Assembly: GCF_002797445.1 (NCBI RefSeq)
Contig: NZ_PGEP01000001.1
Span: 599,001 to 663,000 of the forward strand
Reading direction: 5' to 3'
DNA: 64,000 nt
Source of the DNA: Acidovorax sp. 69
Lineage (GTDB): Bacteria; Pseudomonadota; Gammaproteobacteria; Burkholderiales; Burkholderiaceae_C
Shown here: positions 59,190-64,000 of the stretch, piece after piece
How the letters are laid out: each line of letters starts with the position of its first letter
Numbering within the stretch: position 1 is the stretch's first letter
Program-made: the position numbers and the translations under genes
Notes under the pieces: model-generated
Database searches by the model: none
Told to the model about the DNA's origin: nothing
The model's input: the letters and a program-made list of their open reading frames with translations, nothing else

Positions 59190-60188
59190 TCACTCTGCCC
59201 GGATGTTTGCGCGCTGCGCAATGGCCCGCATGCGCGGAAGTTCGTCTTCGATCTGCGCGAGCACGGCACCCGCAGGCTGGTAGGCCGGTTCCAGGCCGCT
59301 GGCGATGAGCTTGCTGCGTATCTCGGTATCCGCCATGGTGTCCGCCAGCGCCTTGTGCAGCTTGGCCCTGGCATCGGCAGGCAAGCCGCGTGGGGCCACG
59401 ACCGCCAGCCACGAATCGGCGGCAAAACCTGCAAAGCCGCTCTCGGCCACCGTGGGCACATCCGGCAACTGTGTGGCACGCGTGGCACCCGTGACTGCAA
59501 TGGCCTTGATCTTGCCCGCCTTGAGCTGCGGCAGCGCTGCTGCCACCGTGTCGATGGTGAAGGGGATCTGCCCGCCCATGAGGTCGCTCATGGCGGGCGC
59601 GCTCCCCCGGTAAGGCACGTGCATCAGCTTGATGCCGGTGGCAGACCAGGTCAGCTCGGCCGCAAAGTGGCCCGTCGTGCCACTGCCGAAAGAACCGTAA
59701 GAAAATTTGTCGGGAGCACGGCTCACTGCCGTGATCAACTGCTTCAGATTGCTGACCGGAACATCGCGATGGGCTAGCAAGATCAGCGGCACGCGCGCCA
59801 CCATGCCAACGGGCTCGTAGCTCTTGACCGGGTCGTACGGCAGCTTGTTGTTGAGCGCCGGGTTCACGGTGAAGGTGGAGCCTGAGCTGATCAAGAGCGT
59901 GTAGCCGTCGGCCGGTGCGTTGGCCACATACGAGGCGCCCACGATGGTGCCAGCCCCGGCCTTGTTATCGATCACCACGGGCTGGCCCAGATGGTCGCCC
60001 AGCTTCTTGCTGATCAGTCGCCCCACGATGTCGACCGCCCCGCCCGGGGGGAACGGAACAACGAGCTGGATCGGTTTGGCGGGATAGCCATCGGCGTGTG
60101 CCAGGGCTCCCCAACCCAACCCCCCTCCAGCCATGGCGACGAGGAGCGTGGCGACACCTGCGCGTCTTGTAGGCTGTATGCACTTCAT
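59190..60188 (-). CDS. Bug/TctC-family periplasmic solute-binding protein
   Basis: A 332-residue protein from ATG 60188. A signal peptide ends at AHAD. Family motifs are IQLVVPFPPGGAVDIVGRLI, DNKAGAGTIVGA and VPYRGSAPAMSDLMGGQIPF. It is the fourth Bug protein of the window and lies apart from the catabolic blocks, upstream of acdS. No transporter membrane subunits are adjacent. Confidence 0.9.
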   Translation of the reverse strand: MKCIQPTRRAGVATLLVAMAGGGLGWGALAHADGYPAKPIQLVVPFPPGGAVDIVGRLISKKLGDHLGQPVVIDNKAGAGTIVGASYVANAPADGYTLLISSGSTFTVNPALNNKLPYDPVKSYEPVGMVARVPLILLAHRDVPVSNLKQLITAVSRAPDKFSYGSFGSGTTGHFAAELTWSATGIKLMHVPYRGSAPAMSDLMGGQIPFTIDTVAAALPQLKAGKIKAIAVTGATRATQLPDVPTVAESGFAGFAADSWLAVVAPRGLPADARAKLHKALADTMADTEIRSKLIASGLEPAYQPAGAVLAQIEDELPRMRAIAQRANIRAE

Positions 60189-60460
60189 GTGGCGATCCTT
60201 CGGTGAAGGGCTGGTCACCCAGCGTGGCAACGGCGAACAGGGGGCGCCAGTCTTCGTCTCGCTCTGGCCTGGCCTGTCGCTACTGCGGAAGTTTGCTCAG
60301 TCGCCACGGCTGGGAGGCACAGCCTTGGCAGAGAGAACCCAGACCCGACAGCTTGGACCGGGCTGGTGGGGCAGGGCGGGTGTATGTTCACCCTTCTCAG
60401 ATCAGGGAAAGCCCGGCCAGCCGGCACAGCTGTTGTTGCTCGGTTTCGCCGGGCGGCGCG

Positions 60461-61477
60461 TCAGCCGTTGCGAAAAAGAAAGCTGTAGGCGTTGAGCGCC
60501 GGCACCCCTCCCAGGTGCGCGTACAGCACGCGGGAGCCTTCTGGGAATTCGCCCTTGCGCACCATGTCGATCATTCCGTGCATGGATTTGCCTTCGTACA
60601 CGGGATCGGTCAGCATGCCCTCCTGGCGCGCGCACAGGCGGATGGCCTCCAGCGTGCCCTCGTTGGGCAGGCCGTACTCGGGGCCACCGTAGCGGGTGTC
60701 CAAAATGACGTCCTCGGCCGCGATCTCCTGCCCCAGTTCCACGAGTTGGGCGGTGTTCTGGGCGATGCGCAGAATTTGGGCATGCGTCTGCTCGGGTTTG
60801 GCCGACGCGTCGATACCAATCACCTTGCGCGCCCGGCCGTCCGCAGCGAAGCCCACGACCATGCCTGCCTGTGTGCTGCCCGTGACCGAGCAGACGACGA
60901 TGTAGTCGAACTGGAAGCCCAGCTCTTTTTCTTGCTGGCGCACTTCATCGGCAAAACCCACAAAGCCCAGGCCGCCGTAGGGGTGCTCGGAGCAGCCCGC
61001 CGGGATGGGGAAGGGCTTGCCACCGGCCTTCTTCACGTCGTCCATCGCCTGCTCCCAGCTGGGGCGAATTCCGATGTCAAAGCCCGCCGCGTCCAGGCGC
61101 ACATCGGCGCCCATGATGCGGCTCATCTCGATGTTGCCCACGCGGTCGTACACCGCGTCGGAGTAGTTGACCCAGTTCTCCTGCACCAGCACGCACTTCA
61201 TGCCCAGGTGTGCAGCCACGGCGGCCACCTGGCGCGTCTGGTTGGACTGGATGCCGCCGATGGACACCAGCGTGTCGTAGCCGCCCGCGATCGCCTCGGG
61301 GATGAGGTATTCGAGTTTGCGGGTCTTGTTGCCGCCGAAGGCGAGGCCCGAGTTGCAGTCCTCGCGCTTGGCATACAGGTGCACCTTGCCGCCCAAGTGG
61401 GCCGAGAGGCGCGGCAGGGGGGTGATGGGCGAGGGGCCAAAGGTGAGCGCGTGGCGAGGGAATTTCTGCAGGTTCAT
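60461..61477 (-). CDS. acdS: 1-aminocyclopropane-1-carboxylate (ACC) deaminase
   Basis: A 338-residue PLP enzyme, the exact usual AcdS length, from ATG 61477. The PLP lysine is Lys51 ([11 protein letters not shown]). Segments important for ACC deaminase rather than D-cysteine desulfhydrase are present: [29 protein letters not shown] (the Tyr-Glu pair) and [12 protein letters not shown] (Leu near 322). It converts the ethylene precursor ACC to ammonia and 2-oxobutyrate, a trait of plant-associated bacteria. Confidence 0.93.
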   Translation of the reverse strand: MNLQKFPRHALTFGPSPITPLPRLSAHLGGKVHLYAKREDCNSGLAFGGNKTRKLEYLIPEAIAGGYDTLVSIGGIQSNQTRQVAAVAAHLGMKCVLVQENWVNYSDAVYDRVGNIEMSRIMGADVRLDAAGFDIGIRPSWEQAMDDVKKAGGKPFPIPAGCSEHPYGGLGFVGFADEVRQQEKELGFQFDYIVVCSVTGSTQAGMVVGFAADGRARKVIGIDASAKPEQTHAQILRIAQNTAQLVELGQEIAAEDVILDTRYGGPEYGLPNEGTLEAIRLCARQEGMLTDPVYEGKSMHGMIDMVRKGEFPEGSRVLYAHLGGVPALNAYSFLFRNG

Positions 61478-61638
61478 GGCGGTTTCCGGTCGATCAAAGG
61501 AGGGGTGCAAGGGAGGGGCTTGCAGTGCCTTCATCGTAGAAAAACACGCGCGTCAAGTGGTTGCGAATATTGGATGAATTTCAGAGTTTTTCTTTTGTGA
61601 ATAAGAATATCAATGCTAAATATTTCCCGAATGCCAAT
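61478..61638. promoter_or_regulatory. divergent acdS / Lrp-regulator promoter region
   Basis: The 161-bp gap contains a conspicuously AT-rich half (61560-61640) with recurring GAATATT/GAATATC/AAATATTT elements, suited to an Lrp-type protein that wraps DNA. In known acdS systems the divergent Lrp-like AcdR activates acdS with ACC. Individual boxes are not assigned. Confidence 0.45.
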
Positions 61639-62154
61639 ATGTGTGCAACAAAAGTTCGTTCCAAGAATGTACTAACTGCTGATGTCTCGGCCGAGCTGGA
61701 TCGCACCGACAAAGCCATCCTGCGCCAGCTGCAGCGAGATGCCTCGTTGTCGAATGTGGCGCTGGCCGAGAAGGTGCACATGAGCGCTCCCGCCTGTCTG
61801 CGCCGGGTGGAGCGGCTCAAGCGTCTGGGCCTCATCGACAGGGTGGTCGCGCTGCTCAACCCTCAGGCCGTGGGCGCAGGCATGCTGGTGATGATCGGCG
61901 TGGTGCTGGACCGCTCCACACCCGACTCGTTTGCCGAGTTTGAAAAGGCGGCGGCCAAGGTGTCGGGCTGCATGGAATGCCATGTGGTCACGGGCGAGTT
62001 TGACTATTTCATGCTGGTGCGCACGCGCGACAGCGAGAGCTTCAACCGCTTGCATGCGGAGCAGTTGCTTTATCTGCCGGGTGTGCGTCAGGTGCGCTCG
62101 TTCATGGTGTTGCGCAACGTGCTCTCGACCACTGAGTTGCCGCTCGCGGTGTAG
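61639..62154 (+). CDS. acdR: Lrp/AsnC-family regulator, probable AcdR
   Basis: A 171-residue protein from ATG 61639; the frame is open to 61561 but that part is AT-rich promoter DNA. The winged helix is LDRTDKAILRQLQRDASLSN to CLRRVERLKRLGLIDR. The C-terminal RAM domain shows GCMECHVVTGEFDYFMLVRT, typical of ligand-binding Lrp proteins. Divergent placement next to acdS strongly suggests it is the ACC-responsive activator AcdR. Confidence 0.9.
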   Translation: MCATKVRSKNVLTADVSAELDRTDKAILRQLQRDASLSNVALAEKVHMSAPACLRRVERLKRLGLIDRVVALLNPQAVGAGMLVMIGVVLDRSTPDSFAEFEKAAAKVSGCMECHVVTGEFDYFMLVRTRDSESFNRLHAEQLLYLPGVRQVRSFMVLRNVLSTTELPLAV

Positions 62155-62169
62155 TGGCCAACTACACGC

Positions 62170-63084
62170 TCACTGAGCCCCGCGCAGCCGACCCATCACC
62201 GCCGCCCAGGCCGGGCCCCCGAACAGGTTGACCACGAGGCCTGCCATCAACAGCCCTGCACCTGCAAAGTGCACGGGCAACAACTGTTCGCCAAACACCC
62301 ACCAGCCTGTGGTCAGGCCCACTACCGGCACCAGCAGCGTGAACGGCGCCACACGGTTCACGGGGTAGCGCGACATGAGATACGTCCATAGGCCAAATCC
62401 CAGCAGCGTTGAGATCCAGGCGATATAGGCCACGGCGGCCATGGATTTGAACGATAGTTGCTGTACGGCTGCCAGCACGGCGGCGGGGCCGTCCATCACC
62501 AGCGCCAGGGCCACAAACGGCAGCGGTGCCACCACGCTGGACCAGACGATGAAGGCGAACTGGTTCATCGGTCCATACCGTCCTACGGCGCGCGTGACGA
62601 TGTTGCCGCAGCCCCACAGGGCCGCAGCCGCCACGGTGAGCGCAAAGCCCGCCAGCGGCATCGAGGCGCCGTGCGCGCTGCCAATCAGCACCAGCCCTCC
62701 TCCGGCCAGCGCCAGGCCAGCGACCTGATTGCCCTGCCATTTTTCACGCAGCCACCAGGCCGCCAGCAGCAGCGTGAAAAACGATTGCGCTTGCAGCACC
62801 AGCGAGGCCAGGCCCGACGGCATGCCGATGTGGATGGCGGTGAACAGCAGCGCAAACTGGCCCACGGCCATGGTCATGCCATACAGCAGGTACAGCCTGA
62901 GCGGCACTTTGGGCGGCTTGACGAACAGCAGGGCTGGGAAGGCCGCCAGCAGGTAGCGCAGCGCGCCGAGCAGCATGGGCGGCACATCGGCCACGCCCAC
63001 CTTGATGACGGCAAAGTTGAGCCCCCAGACCACGATGACGAGCAGGACCAGGGCCAGGTCGCGGGGGCGCAGGGCAGTGTTCAT
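62170..63084 (-). CDS. EamA-family (DMT) metabolite exporter
   Basis: A 304-residue protein with ten predicted helices and two internal EamA repeats (DLALVLLVIVVWGLNFAVIK at the start of the first; FALTVAAAALWGCGNIVTRA at the start of the second). It belongs to the YdcZ/RhaT-like drug/metabolite transporter group, commonly amino-acid exporters. ATG 63084 is used; ATG 63093 is in frame. It is convergent with acdR, separated by 15 bp. Confidence 0.9.
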   Translation of the reverse strand: MNTALRPRDLALVLLVIVVWGLNFAVIKVGVADVPPMLLGALRYLLAAFPALLFVKPPKVPLRLYLLYGMTMAVGQFALLFTAIHIGMPSGLASLVLQAQSFFTLLLAAWWLREKWQGNQVAGLALAGGGLVLIGSAHGASMPLAGFALTVAAAALWGCGNIVTRAVGRYGPMNQFAFIVWSSVVAPLPFVALALVMDGPAAVLAAVQQLSFKSMAAVAYIAWISTLLGFGLWTYLMSRYPVNRVAPFTLLVPVVGLTTGWWVFGEQLLPVHFAGAGLLMAGLVVNLFGGPAWAAVMGRLRGAQ

Positions 63085-63180
63085 GCCTGGCATTGTCGGT
63101 GAGCCGATGGCCTTGCAGCCGTGCGTTTCAGGACCAGACTGCAGCAAAAGCCGACAGGCCCGTGGAGCAGTCCTGGGGTG

Positions 63181-64000
63181 TTATGCCGACTCCACCAAAA
63201 AGCTCAGTCCCGCATTCGCCCGCAGCCGCGCAATCAGCTTGTCGCCCAGCGCGGGGGCGGTGGTCCAGATGCCGCCAGCGGTGTCGGGGGCATCCCGCAG
63301 CAGGCACACCGCTGCCTCGGTGATCATCTTGGAAGTTGAGCCATAACCTGGGTCACGGTCGCCCTTGACGCCCACACGCAGGATATTGCCAGCGTCGTCG
63401 GTGCCGAGAAACAGAACGTCGTAAAACCCGTTGTCGCGTTCTTCGCGCGAAGGGCCTTCGCCCGGCTTGGGGCCTTGGTCCGACCCCAGAGACTTATCGC
63501 CAGCGACCGCATTGGCAATGGCCTCGCCTTTTTCACCGGGGCCGGTGATCAGCATTTCGTCATAGACAAAATCGGTGCCGTAGGCGTGCTGCAGCAAGAA
63601 GTTGGAGCGGTGCACATTGCGCGTGTTGATGGCCGCCATCACGAACGGAGCCACCCACACGCCCTCACCCAGAGCATCGTCCACCATGGGCTTGTTGCCC
63701 GAGGGCTGGCGTGGCCCTTCGAACCCGGGTGTGAGCGAGAACGGGTTCTTGAGCAGGTCCAGCACCGCTGGGTGGGTGGCCGCAGCCGCCATGGTGGCCT
63801 TCAGGCTGGCGGCGGTGCCGCCCGAGAAGGTGCCCTTCATCTTGCGCACCCGGCCGCGCACGCGGGGGGCTGCGTGGCCGAAGCGCTGGGCAAATTCCTT
63901 TTGCAGCAGGAACACGCCCAGGTCGAACGGGATCGAATCGAACCCGCACGAGAACACGATGCGCGCGCCGCTGGCCTTGGCCGCAGCTTCGTGCGCGTCG
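63181..64000 (-). CDS. saccharopine dehydrogenase NADP-binding-family protein (5' end outside window)
   Basis: The frame is open to the right edge, so the N-terminal NAD(P)-binding part is missing. The visible C-terminal about 270 residues start with SGARIVFSCGFDSIPFDLGV, a conserved stretch in trans-acting enoyl-reductase/saccharopine-dehydrogenase-like proteins. They continue with FSGGTAASLKATM and GVKGDRDPGYGSTSKM. Members reduce lipid or polyketide intermediates or are uncharacterised. The internal GTG at 63957 is not the real start. Confidence 0.88.
   Translation of the reverse strand, partial: DAHEAAAKASGARIVFSCGFDSIPFDLGVFLLQKEFAQRFGHAAPRVRGRVRKMKGTFSGGTAASLKATMAAAATHPAVLDLLKNPFSLTPGFEGPRQPSGNKPMVDDALGEGVWVAPFVMAAINTRNVHRSNFLLQHAYGTDFVYDEMLITGPGEKGEAIANAVAGDKSLGSDQGPKPGEGPSREERDNGFYDVLFLGTDDAGNILRVGVKGDRDPGYGSTSKMITEAAVCLLRDAPDTAGGIWTTAPALGDKLIARLRANAGLSFLVESA

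Noticed and set aside
1..64000. CRISPR array, rRNA, complete tRNA or recognisable IS transposase
   Set aside because: No regularly spaced direct repeats, rRNA-like stretches, full cloverleaf or DDE transposase motifs were found by reading both strands.

Overview
The window looks like chromosomal DNA of a high-GC betaproteobacterium of the family Comamonadaceae (Acidovorax or a close relative). The evidence is the number of Bug-type solute-binding proteins, a PhaM-type PHA granule protein, a 338-residue ACC deaminase next to an Lrp-type regulator, SorAB-type sulfite oxidation, and copies of an intergenic repeat I associate with this family. No rRNA, complete tRNA or CRISPR array is visible.

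Left part (1-24 kb): two catabolic blocks, all genes on the + strand. Block 1 (1-13.7 kb) starts with the end of an MMPL/RND transporter. It continues with an alpha/beta hydrolase, a two-domain extradiol-dioxygenase-like protein, a Rieske ferredoxin, a FAD hydroxylase, an MFS transporter, a cyclase-family hydrolase, a cupin, three orphan Bug proteins, an AraC regulator, an SDR, a fumarylacetoacetase-fold enzyme and a nucleoside-sugar-type SDR. Many genes overlap by 4 bp (ATGA/GTGA), so this is a tightly coupled operon, probably for hydroxylation and meta-cleavage of an unidentified aromatic. A strong terminator closes it at 13.8 kb. Block 2 (14-24 kb) holds a complete Liv-type ABC importer, a MarR regulator, a VanB-type reductase, a VanA-type Rieske oxygenase with a 1-base frameshift near its C-terminus, a glutathione-independent formaldehyde dehydrogenase and a porin. 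Together they suggest uptake and O-demethylation of a methoxylated aromatic acid, with formaldehyde removed by FdhA.

Middle part (24-31 kb): a lower-GC stretch with a two-gene minus-strand operon. It encodes a very large protein (about 1.6-1.7 thousand residues) that appears to contain at least two tyrosine-recombinase catalytic domains in tandem, and an unrecognised 306-residue partner. A perfect 14-bp inverted repeat lies just upstream, and a possible initiator-tRNA remnant and a terminator lie about 450 bp upstream. This is the best candidate in the window for an undescribed mobile or recombination system, and it may mark the right edge of an island carrying the catabolic blocks.

Right part (31-64 kb): ordinary chromosome. 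It includes an NhaR-like regulator; a cysteine-free IscR-like regulator; MarC; DksA/TraR; enoyl-CoA hydratase; a frameshifted GST; a copper cluster (DUF2946, TonB receptor, YcnI, PCuAC); PhaM; FIST and CNNM/CorC proteins. After these come a PhnD-rhodanese fusion divergent from sorAB, a D-amino-acid dehydrogenase behind a tandem glycine riboswitch, two tandem YXWGXW/TSP3 proteins, a TetR-DUF2867-UbiB-like operon, a CREST-type membrane protein, an LplT-acyltransferase fusion, acdS with its Lrp regulator, an EamA exporter and a truncated saccharopine-dehydrogenase-family gene at the right edge.
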